NCBI RefSeq assembly: GCF_030538695.1
Contig: NZ_JAUNTN010000021.1
Span: 1-64,000, forward strand
DNA length: 64,000 nt
From: Paracoccus sp. (in: a-proteobacteria)
Lineage (GTDB): Bacteria > Pseudomonadota > Alphaproteobacteria > Rhodobacterales > Rhodobacteraceae
Direction of reading: 5' to 3'
This document shows positions 9,056-18,821 of this stretch, one piece after another (within the stretch, counting starts at the first letter, position 1; every line of letters begins with the position of its first letter). A model generated the notes under the pieces. That model saw only the letters and a list, made by a program, of their open reading frames with translations. It searched no databases and was not told where the DNA came from. Position numbers and translations under genes: made by a program.

Positions 9056-10789
9056 ATGGCCAGACGGGCGAATGACGATCTGATGGCCGATGAGATCGAG
9101 GCCGAACAGGCACTGGACCGGGCGGGCCGGATCGGGCGCTGGGTCTCGGGTGTTGCCCATGGCGGGCTGATCCTTTGGGTGATCGTTGGGGCATCCCTGT
9201 TCCGGGGGACGACCCCGCCTGCGGTGCAGGTTTCACCCGTCGCTACCATTTCCGAGGGTGAATATCAGGCCATGGCCGCCGCGATGCGCGGGGCTGGCCC
9301 GGTCGCGCCGCAGGTCACGGATGCGCCGCCCGCGCCGCGCCCGGATCAGGCCCCCGATCAGGCCGATGCTGCGCCGGTCACGCCCGAAACCAGTATCCCG
9401 CCACAGCCTGCGGCGCCGTCCCCGGCACCGCAGCCCGAACCGGCAGCGGAACCCGCGCCTGACCTGTCGGCGCTGGAGCCTTTGCCGACGCTCCCCGCCG
9501 AGGCCGTTCAACCGCCTGCCGAACTGCCCGCGCCACCTGCCGAGCCTGCACCGATCCTGACGCCCGACGCCGCATTGCCTGAACCTGCCGAGGTGCCGCA
9601 GTCCCCGGCCCTTCCCGACATGCAGCAGGCACCGGAAGCACCGCGTTCCGAACTTGCGCTGGATAGCTCGGTGCGACCGTTTACCCGCCCGGACGGGCTG
9701 GCCGAAGCCGCGCTGGCCCGTCAGGAAGCCGCCCGGCAGGCGGCGCTTGAGGCTGAACTGGCCGCTGAGGCGCAGCGTCAGGCCGAGGCCGAAGCTGCCC
9801 GCCGTGCAGAACAGGCCCGCACCGAACAGGCCCGCGCAGAGGCCGAGGCACAAGCCCGCGCTGAAGCACAGCGGCAAGAGGAAGAAGCCCGGCGTCAGGC
9901 CGAAGCCCAACGCCGCGCCGAGGAACGTCGCGCCGCCGAGGCCGCCCGTCTCGAAGAACAGCGTCTGGAAGAACAGCGTCAGGAAGCCGCCCGACAAGAA
10001 GCACAGCGCCAGCAGGAACTGGCCGAGGCTGCCCGCCGCGATGCGGAACGTCGGGCCGAGGACCAGCGCCGCGCCGAAGAACAGCGTCAGTCAGAGGAAC
10101 AGGCCCGCGCCGATGCGCAGGCTGCCGAAATGGCACGACAACTGGCCGAGGTCATGGCCGATGACCGGGGCGCAGATCCGGTTCAGGCGATCCCGTCTGA
10201 CCCCGGCCCGTTTGATCCCGGCCCCGCGCCTCTGGACGATCAGACCGCGCTGCCCGACCTGCCCGATGATGGCGATGACGGCTGGAGCCGCGACCGCAGC
10301 GGCGGTATCCCGAATGACGCCCTGACCGGCGCGCTTTACGATGCGCTTGGCGAACGCGCGCAGGGCGTGCCGGATGACGCGCTGACGCAGGCGCTGACCG
10401 AGGCCATCCCCCCCGCCCCTGCGCCCGAACCCGCGCCGGAACCAACCCCCGCGGCCCCGTCCGAGCCGCTGACCGATACCGAACAGCGTCGTTTCCGCGA
10501 ATCGGTGGATGAATGTTGGAACGTCGCGGCACTGTCGCGCGAAGGGGCGGTCGGTTCGATCTCGGTCCGGGTGCGGTTCACCCCGCAGGGGATGCCGATT
10601 GCCGACAGCATCCGGCTGATGGGTCACGACGGCGGCAGCGACGAGGCCGCAGAACAGGCATTCGAGGTCGCCCGCCGGGCCATTCTGGGCTGCGCCTATG
10701 GCGGTTATCCCCTGCCTGCTGAAAAATACGACCGCTGGCGGGAAATGATTCTGGACTTTGCCCCCGCAAACGGCACAAGCATCCGCTGA
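9056..10789 (+). CDS. tolA: Cell-envelope integrity protein TolA
   Basis: 577 residues, long for TolA (E. coli about 421). After a short cytoplasmic head there is one inner-membrane helix around residues 28-47 (GGLILWVIVGASLF). Next come a Pro/Ala-rich stretch (about 70-190) and a long Ala/Glu/Gln/Arg coiled-coil (about 210-370) that spans the periplasm. The C-terminal globular domain (about 470-577) has a TolA/TonB-like fold (FRESVDECWNVAAL, VRVRFTPQGMPIADSIRLMG) that contacts TolB and Pal. The low-complexity middle explains the many long antisense frames here. The gene is in the tol operon. Confidence 0.9.
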   Translation: MARRANDDLMADEIEAEQALDRAGRIGRWVSGVAHGGLILWVIVGASLFRGTTPPAVQVSPVATISEGEYQAMAAAMRGAGPVAPQVTDAPPAPRPDQAPDQADAAPVTPETSIPPQPAAPSPAPQPEPAAEPAPDLSALEPLPTLPAEAVQPPAELPAPPAEPAPILTPDAALPEPAEVPQSPALPDMQQAPEAPRSELALDSSVRPFTRPDGLAEAALARQEAARQAALEAELAAEAQRQAEAEAARRAEQARTEQARAEAEAQARAEAQRQEEEARRQAEAQRRAEERRAAEAARLEEQRLEEQRQEAARQEAQRQQELAEAARRDAERRAEDQRRAEEQRQSEEQARADAQAAEMARQLAEVMADDRGADPVQAIPSDPGPFDPGPAPLDDQTALPDLPDDGDDGWSRDRSGGIPNDALTGALYDALGERAQGVPDDALTQALTEAIPPAPAPEPAPEPTPAAPSEPLTDTEQRRFRESVDECWNVAALSREGAVGSISVRVRFTPQGMPIADSIRLMGHDGGSDEAAEQAFEVARRAILGCAYGGYPLPAEKYDRWREMILDFAPANGTSIR

Positions 10790-10807
10790 CCCGATCAGGA
10801 GAACCCG

Positions 10808-12217
10808 ATGCCCGCGCCCCTGCGCCTTGCCGCCATGCTGACCTGCCTTGCCCTAGGGCCGGGGGCAGCTTTGGCGCAGGCCGGGGACGAGGCCCCCGGC
10901 AGCCCCGAGGCCCCCGGCAGCCCCGAGACCATCGCCGGGGACAACAACAGCCCGGCGAATGGCACGCTGCGCATCCAGATCACCGATGGCGTCACCCGCC
11001 CGACCATTCTGGCAATTGAGCCGTTCGAGGTGGTCGAACCCTTTGAAACCGGAAACGACGCGGGCGAGTTGGCCGCACAGGTGGTCGGGGTGATTGCCGA
11101 GAACCTGACCGGCACCGGCTTGTTCACCCGCACCACCGAAAACTTGCCTGAACCTGCCGGTTTTGATGTGCCGGTGGTTTATGACGACTGGTATGCCAGC
11201 CGGGCCGAGGCGCTGGTGACAGGCGCGGTCAGTGCCGACGCTGATCGTGTCAGCATCCGCTTTCGCCTGTTCGACGTTCTGGCGGGTCAGCCGATGGGTG
11301 ACGGGATGCAATTCGACACCGCCCGCACCGACTGGCGCCGCGCGGCGCATAAGGCCGCCGACCAGATCTATATGCGCCTGACCGGGGAAACCGGGCTGTT
11401 CGACAGCCGCATCGCCTTTGTGTCCGAGACTGGCCCACGAGAACGGCGCGAAAAGCGCATCGGCATCATGGATGTGGACGGCCAGAATGTGAAATGGATG
11501 ACCGACGGCACCGCACTGGTGCTGGCCCCGTCTTTTTCGCCCGACGGCCGCAGGCTGGTCTATATCAGCTTTGGCTCAGGTCAGCCGCGGCTGATGATGA
11601 TGGATGTGGCCAGCGTGCAGGCGCGGCCCGTCGGCAGCACACAGGGCATGGCCTTTGCGCCGCGCTGGTCGCCCGATGGCCGCTGGATCGTCTATTCCCG
11701 CGAGACGGCGGGCAACAGCGACATCTGGCTGCTGGACCCGGCCACCGGCGATGAGCGCGCCCTGACAAACGATCCGGCGATTGATACCGCACCGGATTTC
11801 TCGCCCGATGGCACGCAGATCGTGTTCGAATCCGACCGCTCGGGCAGCCAGCAGCTTTACGTCATGCCCGCAGACGGCGGCGAGGCCCGGCGCATCACCT
11901 TTGGCGAAGGCAGCTATGCCAGCCCGGCATGGTCCCCAAAGGGCGACCTGATCGCCTTTACCAAGATCGAGGGGGACCGCTACCACATTGGCACCATGCG
12001 ACCCAATGGCAACGGTGAGCGGCTTTTAACACAGTCCTTCCTTGACGAAGGCCCGTCTTGGGCGCCCAATGGCCGGGTGGTGATCTTTACGCGCGAAACG
12101 CTGGGGGCGGATGGGCGCTCACGCCTTCATTCGGTCGACGTGACGGGGCGCAACATGCGCGCCCTGACCATGCAGGGTGAGGCGTCGGACCCGTCATGGG
12201 GACCTTTGCTGCCGTAG
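10808..12217 (+). CDS. tolB: Tol-Pal system beta-propeller protein TolB
   Basis: 469 residues, periplasmic. A signal peptide (MPAPLRLAAMLTCLALGPGA, cleavage after ALAQA) is followed by an unusual acidic repeat of PGSPE units near residues 26-40. Then come the N-terminal TolB domain and the six-bladed propeller, visible as repeated blades with SPDGRR, SPDGRW, SPDGTQ and SPKGDL turns. TolB bridges TolA and Pal. The ribosome site CAGGAGAACCCG lies before the ATG, 18 bases after tolA. Confidence 0.95.
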   Translation: MPAPLRLAAMLTCLALGPGAALAQAGDEAPGSPEAPGSPETIAGDNNSPANGTLRIQITDGVTRPTILAIEPFEVVEPFETGNDAGELAAQVVGVIAENLTGTGLFTRTTENLPEPAGFDVPVVYDDWYASRAEALVTGAVSADADRVSIRFRLFDVLAGQPMGDGMQFDTARTDWRRAAHKAADQIYMRLTGETGLFDSRIAFVSETGPRERREKRIGIMDVDGQNVKWMTDGTALVLAPSFSPDGRRLVYISFGSGQPRLMMMDVASVQARPVGSTQGMAFAPRWSPDGRWIVYSRETAGNSDIWLLDPATGDERALTNDPAIDTAPDFSPDGTQIVFESDRSGSQQLYVMPADGGEARRITFGEGSYASPAWSPKGDLIAFTKIEGDRYHIGTMRPNGNGERLLTQSFLDEGPSWAPNGRVVIFTRETLGADGRSRLHSVDVTGRNMRALTMQGEASDPSWGPLLP

Positions 12218-12261
12218 GGCATCACCGGAACGGGTCAGATAAAGCGCAACGGATACAAAAG

Positions 12262-12825
12262 ATGACAAAGCAGACAGCCCCCCGCCGTGCGCCTTTCTGG
12301 CTGACCATCCCGGCGCTGCTGGCGCTGGCGGCCTGCGCCGCCGAACCCGTGGCGCAAACGCCGGTGGGTGATCCCTATGCGACCCGCCCCGATGGCAGCG
12401 CGGTTTATCAGGGCGCGATCCGCAATGCGCCCGGCGTTGCGGTTCTACCCGGCACACCGACGCCCGCAACTTTCGCATCCGAGGCCGGCGATACCGTGCG
12501 GTTCATGGCACAGGATGCCACCTTGTCGCCCGAGGCACGCGCGACCCTGACACGTCAGGCGGCATGGCTGGCCCGCAACACCGGCTTCACCGCCCGGATC
12601 GAGGGCCATGCCGACGACAAAGGCACCCGCGAATATAACCTGTCGCTTGGTGCCCGCCGTGCCAGCGCAGTTCAGGAATATCTGGTGGCGCAGGGTGTCG
12701 CCGAGGGCCGGATCAGCACCGTCTCTTATGGCCGCGAACGCCCGGTCGAGGTCTGCACCACCGAAGCCTGCTTCGCCCAAAACCGCCGCGCCGTAACCAC
12801 CGTCGCCCCCGCCGGAACAAGCTGA
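12262..12825 (+). CDS. pal: Peptidoglycan-associated lipoprotein Pal
   Basis: 187 residues from the ATG at 12262. The signal sequence ends in a lipobox (LALAAC, lipidated Cys25), so the protein is anchored in the outer membrane. The OmpA-like C-terminal domain binds peptidoglycan (IEGHADDKGTREYNLSLGARRA, with the ligand-binding Asp and Arg region). The upstream in-frame ATG at 12196 lies inside tolB and would destroy the signal peptide, so the later start was chosen. It is in the tol operon, and its stop overlaps the cpoB start by one base. Confidence 0.95.
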   Translation: MTKQTAPRRAPFWLTIPALLALAACAAEPVAQTPVGDPYATRPDGSAVYQGAIRNAPGVAVLPGTPTPATFASEAGDTVRFMAQDATLSPEARATLTRQAAWLARNTGFTARIEGHADDKGTREYNLSLGARRASAVQEYLVAQGVAEGRISTVSYGRERPVEVCTTEACFAQNRRAVTTVAPAGTS

Positions 12826-13787
12826 TGCGCCTGCCCGTTGCCGCCACTTGCCTGATGATGTTTGCCCTGCCGCTGGCCGCGCAGGAACCGGCCACCACCC
12901 CCGAGGGTATCGCGCCCGAGATCACTTCGCCGCTGATCACGGATACCGGCCCCATCACGAATCCGGCCGCTGATCCGGCCACGCTGGCGCAGCTTCAGGC
13001 TCAACTTGGCCAGATCTCGGGCGACCTGAACCGCTTGCGGGCCGAGATCATGGGCAGCGGACCTTCGGGTTTTCAGGCGGCAGGCGGCGATACCGCATTG
13101 GACCGGCTGAATGCGATGCAGCAGGCCGTCACCCGCCTGACCGGAGAGGTCGAGGAGGCTCGCAACAACACCCGGCAACGGCTGGATGAGGCCGCCATCA
13201 AGATGCAGGATTTCGAGTTTCGCCTGTGCGAAGTCTCGCCCGATTGCAACCTTGGCGATTATACATTGGCCGGTGATGGGGTGATCGGCAATGGCACGGC
13301 CATCCCTGCCCCGGCTCTTGCCGCCAGCGCCGAAGAAATCGCCCTGCTGGACCGCGGACGCGCGGCGCTGGATGCTGGCAATCACGAACAAGCTGCGCAG
13401 ATTTTTCAGGAACTTGGCCGCCATCATGCGGGCGGACCTCTGACCGGGCTGGCGCTCTATCTGCTGGGAGAGGCGCTGAACCGGCAGGGCCAGCGCGATG
13501 CCGCCGCCGAGGCGTGGCTGTCCAGCTTTGCCGCCGCACCGAATGGGCCGGATGCTGCCCGCGCCTTGCTGGGGGTGGCCGGTGTGCTGGAGCAGCGCGG
13601 CGATTCTGACGCCGCCTGCCTGACGCTTCTGGACCTGACCGCACGCCTGCCCGCCAGCAGCGAGGCGACCGAGGCCCGCACGCGGCTGGACACGCTGAAC
13701 TGCTTGCAACCCCCTGCCAGCGACACCCCGCCCGTGGTGGACGACCCCGAGGGCGAGGCTGACCTTTATCTGCCCGATGCCCCCTGA
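12825..13787 (+). CDS. cpoB: Tol-Pal system protein YbgF / cell division coordinator CpoB
   Basis: 320 residues. Signal peptide (MRLPVAATCLMMFALPLAAQ), then a coiled-coil region (about 55-125) that trimerises, and C-terminal tetratricopeptide repeats (about 175-290; segments such as ALDAGNHEQAAQIFQELGRH). In other bacteria CpoB couples Tol action to septal peptidoglycan synthesis in the periplasm. The start overlaps pal by one base, and its end overlaps tilS by eleven bases, indicating tight coupling. Confidence 0.9.
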   Translation: MRLPVAATCLMMFALPLAAQEPATTPEGIAPEITSPLITDTGPITNPAADPATLAQLQAQLGQISGDLNRLRAEIMGSGPSGFQAAGGDTALDRLNAMQQAVTRLTGEVEEARNNTRQRLDEAAIKMQDFEFRLCEVSPDCNLGDYTLAGDGVIGNGTAIPAPALAASAEEIALLDRGRAALDAGNHEQAAQIFQELGRHHAGGPLTGLALYLLGEALNRQGQRDAAAEAWLSSFAAAPNGPDAARALLGVAGVLEQRGDSDAACLTLLDLTARLPASSEATEARTRLDTLNCLQPPASDTPPVVDDPEGEADLYLPDAP

Positions 13788-14994
13788 TCCCGCCAAGGCG
13801 ATTCGCGACACGCTGGACCGGATCGCCCCTCATGGCACGCTTGGCGTCGCGGTTTCAGGCGGCGGTGATTCGCTGGCGCTGCTGCATATCACCGCAGATT
13901 GGGCCGGGCCGCAGCGCCGGATCGAAGCCGCAACCGTCGATCATAACCTACGTCCCGAATCGCAGGCCGAGGCGATGATGGTGGGCGAACAGGCCCGCGC
14001 CTTGGGCATTCCCCATGAAATCCTGAACTGGACGCCAGAAACCCACGGCAATCTGCAAGCCAACGCCCGGCAGGCGCGGTTGGATCTGCTGTCCCAATGG
14101 GCGGCGCGACGCGGGCTGTCGGCGGTGCTGCTAGCCCATACGCAGGACGATCAGGCCGAAACCCTGCTGATGCGGCTGGCACGGGGTTCCGGGCTGGACG
14201 GGCTGTCCGGCATGGCAGAGGCCCGCACCGCGCAGGGCATCCTCTGGCTTCGGCCGGCGCTGGAGGTCAGCCGCGAAAGCCTGCGCGACTGGCTGCGCAG
14301 GCGCGGGCTGACATGGGCCGAAGACCCCTCGAACCAGAATCCCGAATATGAACGGGTGCGCATCCGGCAGACCATGGCGGCACTGGCGCTGGACCCGGCC
14401 ATGCTGGCCCGCAGCGCGACAAACCTGCGCCGCGCCCGCGCCAGCCTTGACCAGATTGCCGCCGATTGGCTGACGCGGGCGCGGGTTCACGCCTCGGCCA
14501 GCCTGACCCTGCCACCCATGCAGGACGCCCCGCCAGAAATCATCCGCCGCTGTCTGCTGACCGCGCTGCGCTGGCTGACCGGCGCGGATTACCCCCCGCG
14601 CGAGACCGCCACCGCCGCTGCATTGGCGCAAATCGCCGCTGGCCATCGTGCCACGCTGGACGGGGCGCTGCTGGCACCCGGCACGAACGGCCTGCGGATG
14701 TTGCGCGAACCCGCCGCCGCCGCCCGCGCCGTCGCCGTCACCGGCGGCATCTGGGACAACCGCTGGCGCGTAGACGATCTGCCACCGGGGCAGGAATGGC
14801 GGGCGCTCGGCCATGCCCCCCTGCCCGACCTGCCGTGGCGCGAGGCGGGCCTGACCCGTGACGAGGCCGCCAGCCTGCCCGCCATCTGGTCCGGCCCCGA
14901 TCTGGTCGCCGCACCGCTGCTGTCAGGCGATAAATCCACCGCAAAACCGCTGCGAACGGGCAAAGACCTGCTTTCCATGCTCGGAACGCATTGA
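13777..14994 (+). CDS. tilS: tRNA(Ile)-lysidine synthetase
   Basis: 405 residues. The enzyme ATP-dependently attaches lysine to C34 of the CAU-anticodon tRNA-Ile, changing both codon reading and aminoacylation; it is essential in most bacteria. The PP-loop SGGGDS motif is at residues 26-31, followed by ATVDHNLRPES and the LLAHTQDDQAETLLMRL segment typical of TilS. The C-terminal region is shorter than in E. coli. It overlaps cpoB by eleven bases and precedes ftsH by 60 bases, the common alphaproteobacterial order. Confidence 0.93.
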   Translation: MPPDPAKAIRDTLDRIAPHGTLGVAVSGGGDSLALLHITADWAGPQRRIEAATVDHNLRPESQAEAMMVGEQARALGIPHEILNWTPETHGNLQANARQARLDLLSQWAARRGLSAVLLAHTQDDQAETLLMRLARGSGLDGLSGMAEARTAQGILWLRPALEVSRESLRDWLRRRGLTWAEDPSNQNPEYERVRIRQTMAALALDPAMLARSATNLRRARASLDQIAADWLTRARVHASASLTLPPMQDAPPEIIRRCLLTALRWLTGADYPPRETATAAALAQIAAGHRATLDGALLAPGTNGLRMLREPAAAARAVAVTGGIWDNRWRVDDLPPGQEWRALGHAPLPDLPWREAGLTRDEAASLPAIWSGPDLVAAPLLSGDKSTAKPLRTGKDLLSMLGTH

Positions 14995-15054
14995 ACCCCG
15001 CGCCCAAATCCCTATTTTCAGAAAAACTCTTTTCTTCCCGCAGAGGAGCCTGTT

Positions 15055-16935
15055 TTGGGCAACACCCGCAATATCGTCTTTTGGGTCGTCCTGTTTCTGA
15101 TGATTCTGGCGCTGTTTAACCTGTTCGGCAACGGCGGCGGGGCGATGAACGCCCGCACCGTCAGCTATTCCGAGTTTATTCAGCGTGTCGACAACGATCA
15201 GGTCGCCAAGGCCACGATTGACGGCGAGACCGTCTCGTTTCAGGGCAGCGACGGCACCGTTTACACCACTGTCCGCCCCTTGGGCGAAGAAATCGCGGAC
15301 AAGCTGATCGCCAAGGGCGTCAATGTCGATGTCAAACGCCAGCAGCAATCCGGCCTCATGTCACTGCTGACCGCATTCCTGCCCTTTATCCTGCTGATCG
15401 GGGTCTGGATTTTCTTTATGAACCGGATGCAGGGCGGCGGCAAAGGCGGCGCGATGGGCTTTGGCAAGTCCCGCGCCAAGATGCTGACCGAAAAGCATGG
15501 GCGCGTGACCTTTGACGACGTGGCGGGCATCGACGAGGCCAAGGAAGAGCTGGAAGAAATCGTCGAGTTCCTGCGCAATCCGCAAAAGTTCAGCCGCCTT
15601 GGCGGGAAAATCCCCAAAGGCGCGCTGCTGGTCGGCCCTCCCGGCACGGGTAAAACCCTGCTGGCCCGTGCCATCGCGGGCGAGGCGGGCGTGCCGTTCT
15701 TTACCATTTCAGGGTCCGATTTCGTGGAAATGTTCGTCGGTGTCGGCGCATCCCGCGTCCGCGATATGTTCGAGCAGGCCAAGAAATCCGCCCCCTGCAT
15801 CGTCTTCATCGACGAGATCGACGCCGTAGGCCGCGCCCGTGGCGTCGGCATCGGCGGCGGCAATGATGAGCGCGAACAGACGCTGAACCAGTTGCTTGTG
15901 GAAATGGACGGTTTCGATGCGAACGAAGGCGTCATTATCATCGCCGCCACCAACCGCAAAGACGTGCTGGACCCTGCCCTGTTGCGTCCGGGCCGCTTCG
16001 ACCGCCAGATCTATGTCGGCAATCCCGACATCAAGGGCCGCGAGCGGATTTTGCAGGTTCACGCCAAGAAGGTGCCGGTCGGGCCTGATGTGGATTTGCG
16101 CATCATTGCCCGCGGCACGCCGGGTTTCTCGGGTGCGGATCTGATGAACCTTGTGAACGAGGCCGCCCTGATGGCCGCCCGCATCGGCCGCCGCTTTGTG
16201 GCCATGGAAGATTTTGAAAACGCCAAGGACAAGGTGATGCTGGGCGTCGAGCGCCGCAGCATGGTTCTGACGCCCGAGCAAAAGGAAAAAACCGCCTATC
16301 ACGAGGCCGGTCATGCCATCGTCGGCCTGTCGCTGCCGAAATGCGATCCGGTCTATAAGGCGACGATCATCCCGCGCGGCGGGGCGCTCGGCATGGTGGT
16401 CAGCCTGCCGGAAATGGACCGGCTGAACTATCACAAGGACGAGGCCAAACAGAAAATCGCCATGACCATGGCCGGGAAAGCCGCCGAAATCATCAAATAC
16501 GGTGAGGAAGGCGTGTCGAACGGCCCGGCAGGCGACATCATGCAGGCCAGCCAGTTGGCCCGCGCCATGGTCATGCGCTGGGGCATGTCCGACAAGATCG
16601 GCGCGGTGGATTACGCCGAGGCGCATGAGGGCTACTCCGGCAATACCGGCGGCTTCTCGGTCTCGACCGCGACCAAAGAGCTGATCGAAGCCGAGGTGCG
16701 CGAGCTGATCGAAAACGGCTATCAGGAAGCCCGCCGCATCCTGCTGGAAAAAGAGGTCGAGTTCGAGCGTCTGGCCAAGGGCCTGCTGGAATACGAAACC
16801 CTGACCGGCGACGAAATCGGCAAGGTTGTCCGGGGCGAGGCGCTTGGCGGGGATGACGACACCCCGTCCAGCTCGATCCCGCAGGTCGGCGTGCCAAAGG
16901 TGCCGCCCGCAACCACCCCGGCCCCGCAGATGTAA
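15055..16935 (+). CDS. ftsH: ATP-dependent zinc metalloprotease FtsH
   Basis: 626 residues, initiated by TTG at 15055 with AGGAG (15044-15048) six bases upstream; the product begins with the expected GNTRNIVFW. Two membrane helices (about residues 5-24 and 101-121) flank a small periplasmic domain. The AAA module has Walker A GPPGTGKT (about 194-201) and Walker [10 protein letters not shown]. The zinc site is HEAGH (residues 416-420). FtsH degrades membrane and regulatory proteins, for example LpxC and SecY in other bacteria. It is the last gene of the tol-tilS block. Confidence 0.97.
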   Translation: MGNTRNIVFWVVLFLMILALFNLFGNGGGAMNARTVSYSEFIQRVDNDQVAKATIDGETVSFQGSDGTVYTTVRPLGEEIADKLIAKGVNVDVKRQQQSGLMSLLTAFLPFILLIGVWIFFMNRMQGGGKGGAMGFGKSRAKMLTEKHGRVTFDDVAGIDEAKEELEEIVEFLRNPQKFSRLGGKIPKGALLVGPPGTGKTLLARAIAGEAGVPFFTISGSDFVEMFVGVGASRVRDMFEQAKKSAPCIVFIDEIDAVGRARGVGIGGGNDEREQTLNQLLVEMDGFDANEGVIIIAATNRKDVLDPALLRPGRFDRQIYVGNPDIKGRERILQVHAKKVPVGPDVDLRIIARGTPGFSGADLMNLVNEAALMAARIGRRFVAMEDFENAKDKVMLGVERRSMVLTPEQKEKTAYHEAGHAIVGLSLPKCDPVYKATIIPRGGALGMVVSLPEMDRLNYHKDEAKQKIAMTMAGKAAEIIKYGEEGVSNGPAGDIMQASQLARAMVMRWGMSDKIGAVDYAEAHEGYSGNTGGFSVSTATKELIEAEVRELIENGYQEARRILLEKEVEFERLAKGLLEYETLTGDEIGKVVRGEALGGDDDTPSSSIPQVGVPKVPPATTPAPQM

Positions 16936-16966
16936 GAAAAAGCCCCGCAAATGCGGGGCTTTTTTG
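16935..16966. terminator. Bidirectional Rho-independent terminator (ftsH / ohr)
   Basis: A perfect nine-pair stem AGCCCCGCA/TGCGGGGCT (16941-16949 and 16952-16960) has an A-tract on its left and TTTTTT on its right. It works on both strands for the convergent ftsH and ohr genes. Confidence 0.85.
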
Positions 16967-17395
16967 TCAGACCAGTTCCGGCGTAATTGCCAGATTGCCG
17001 CGGGTCGCGTTGGAATAGGGGCAAACCTGATGCGCCCCTTCGATCAGCGATTGCGCCTGTTCGCGGTCCATACCGGGCAGGGCCACCTTGATTCCGACCG
17101 CCAGCCCGAAACCGCCATCATCGCGCGGGCCAATCCCGACCTGAACCTGCACCGAGCTATCGGCAGGCAGTTTCACCTTTTGCGCCGTTGCATAATGACG
17201 CAACGCGCTGTTGAAACAGGCAGCATAGCCAAGCGCGAACATCTTTTCGGGGTTCAGCCCTTCGCCCCCCGGCCCGCCAAGCTCTTTCGGCACGCTCAGA
17301 TCGGCGGCGAAACTGCCGTCATCGACCGCCACATGCCCGTTGCGCCCGTCCCCGGTCGCGGTTCCGCTGGTCTGGTAAAGGATCTTCGTCGGCAT
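16967..17395 (-). CDS. ohr: Organic hydroperoxide resistance protein (Ohr/OsmC family)
   Basis: 142 residues. Ohr reduces organic and fatty acid hydroperoxides using two active cysteines, both present: FALGYAACFNSAL and GAHQVCPYSNATRGN. Two ATGs lie side by side; the second (17395) was chosen because AAGGAGG sits five bases before it, against two before the first. The ending NATRGNLAITPEL is family-typical. It is convergent with ftsH and stands alone. In relatives it is controlled by the MarR-type regulator OhrR; no such gene is in this window. Confidence 0.93.
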   Translation of the reverse strand: MPTKILYQTSGTATGDGRNGHVAVDDGSFAADLSVPKELGGPGGEGLNPEKMFALGYAACFNSALRHYATAQKVKLPADSSVQVQVGIGPRDDGGFGLAVGIKVALPGMDREQAQSLIEGAHQVCPYSNATRGNLAITPELV

Positions 17396-17469
17396 CATCG
17401 CCTCCTTGATTATGTCTGGACCAATGCACAGCGCCAAGGAATGTTCCCAACCCCCTCGCCCGCTATACA

Positions 17470-17493
17470 AAAGCCCCGGCGAACCGGGGCTTT
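17470..17493 (-). terminator. Rho-independent terminator of the 26-residue gene
   Basis: Ten-pair perfect stem AAAGCCCCGG/CCGGGGCTTT around a four-base loop (TTCG on the minus strand). The minus strand runs on into TTTTG. It lies 28 bases past the stop of the small gene at 17522 and before the ohr promoter region, so it serves that small gene. Confidence 0.7.
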
Positions 17494-17521
17494 CAGGGGC
17501 TTGTGACACTGTTCCTTGGCA

Positions 17522-17602
17522 TCAGATCACCAGTAACAGCGCGGCAGCCAATGCCAGACCAAGGCCGAAACCCAGACTGACGACAATGCTCGCGGCGCTC
17601 AT
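17522..17602 (-). CDS. 26-residue single-helix membrane microprotein
   Basis: The frame MSAASIVVSLGFGLGLALAA plus six residues has GGAG six bases before its ATG and a strong terminator 28 bases beyond its stop. The product is almost entirely hydrophobic (Ala/Leu/Val/Gly), one membrane-spanning helix without charged residues, ending LLLVI. No larger gene occupies this gap between ohr and folD on either strand. I know no named family; tiny one-helix proteins often act as regulators or accessory subunits of membrane complexes, but no function is assigned. Confidence 0.6.
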   Translation of the reverse strand: MSAASIVVSLGFGLGLALAAALLLVI

Positions 17603-17776
17603 GTTTTTCTCCGTTATACGTTTTACTTGATCGCAGCACTCAACGGGCAGCTTGTTCCCCCAGTTCCATGATCGGCAAAACCTTGCCGATGCGGCGTTGC
17701 ATCGCGGCAACAGCTTCGGGCTTGCCTTGCCGGACAGGCCGGGGCATTCAGCCGGTGAACAAGGAAGGAGCCAGCC

Positions 17777-18652
17777 ATGACCGCCACCCTCATCGACGGC
17801 AAGGCCTTCGCCGCCCGCCTGCGCGAGCGAATCGCGCAACAGGTCGCCACGCTGAAGGCTCAGGGTATCACCCCCGGTCTGGCCGTCGTGCTGGTCGGTG
17901 AAGATCCTGCCAGTCAGGTCTATGTCCGCTCCAAGGGCAAGATGACGGTCGAAGTCGGGATGAACTCTTATGAACATCGCCTGCCTGCCGAAACCTCGCA
18001 AGCCGAATTGCTGGCTCTGATCCAGCAATTGAACAACGACGCAACCGTGAACGGGATTCTGGTGCAACTGCCCCTGCCCGCACATCTGGACGAAGACGCG
18101 GTTATTAACGCAATCGCGGTGGAAAAGGACGTGGACGGCTTTACCGTGATGAATGCCGGACGGCTGGCGACCGAGCAAAAGGCGATGGTTCCCTGCACCC
18201 CGCTGGGATGCCTGATGATGCTGCGCGACCAGCTTGGCGACCTGTCGGGCAAGGACGCGGTGGTGATCGGACGCAGCAATATCGTCGGCAAACCCATGGC
18301 CGCGCTGCTGCTGCGCGACAGCGCCACGGTGACGGTGGCCCACAGCCGGACCCGCGACCTGCCCGACCTTTGCCGCCGCGCCGATATTGTCGTTGCCGCC
18401 GTTGGCCGCCCGCAATTCGTCAAGGGCGACTGGATCAAGCCCGACGCGACGGTGATTGATGTGGGCATCAACCGCACCGATGACGGGCTGGTGGGGGATG
18501 TGGATTTCGCCTCTGCCACCCCGATCGCCGGTGCAATCACCCCGGTTCCGGGGGGCGTTGGCCCGATGACCATTGCCTGTCTGCTGGCCAATACGCTGAC
18601 CGCAACCATGCGCGCCAACGACCTGCCCGATCCCGAAGGGCTGACGCCGTAA
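17777..18652 (+). CDS. folD: Bifunctional methylenetetrahydrofolate dehydrogenase/cyclohydrolase
   Basis: 291 residues. FolD interconverts 5,10-methylene-, methenyl- and 10-formyl-tetrahydrofolate with NADP, supplying one-carbon units in the cytoplasm. The first signature [15 protein letters not shown] carries the cyclohydrolase Lys (YxxxK). GIPLQLPLPxH-like [18 protein letters not shown], the NADP segment [17 protein letters not shown] and the ending [16 protein letters not shown] are all present. AAGGAAGGAGCC precedes the ATG. Formate released by or fed to folate metabolism links loosely to the formate dehydrogenase farther on. Confidence 0.96.
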   Translation: MTATLIDGKAFAARLRERIAQQVATLKAQGITPGLAVVLVGEDPASQVYVRSKGKMTVEVGMNSYEHRLPAETSQAELLALIQQLNNDATVNGILVQLPLPAHLDEDAVINAIAVEKDVDGFTVMNAGRLATEQKAMVPCTPLGCLMMLRDQLGDLSGKDAVVIGRSNIVGKPMAALLLRDSATVTVAHSRTRDLPDLCRRADIVVAAVGRPQFVKGDWIKPDATVIDVGINRTDDGLVGDVDFASATPIAGAITPVPGGVGPMTIACLLANTLTATMRANDLPDPEGLTP

Positions 18653-18700
18653 GCGGGGGCGCTTCGCCCCCCGCACCCCCAGAGGATATTTATAGACAAA
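18653..18700 (+). terminator. Hairpin plus AGAGGATATTT element after folD
   Basis: GCGGGGGCG-ctt-CGCCCCCCGC (one extra C) starts immediately after the folD stop. It is followed by CCCCC and AGAGGATATTTATAG. It is the second copy of the element seen at 43-91. There is no T-run after the stem, so a terminator role is likely from position but not proven. Confidence 0.45.
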
Positions 18701-18821
18701 AGATATGCTGATCCTTTGTCTGTGAGTATCGTTGGGTGGATGCGTTCCAGAGGAGCAGTGGGCCTTTCCCCGGATCGCTCTGCGGAAAGGCCAGACAGAA
18801 CGTGCCAAAAGGCCGCGCCCC

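Noticed and set aside
9700..10130. DNA repeat array
   Set aside because: The repetitive look is the Ala/Glu/Gln/Arg coiled coil of TolA, not exact repeats or a CRISPR array; no CRISPR-like spaced repeats were seen anywhere.
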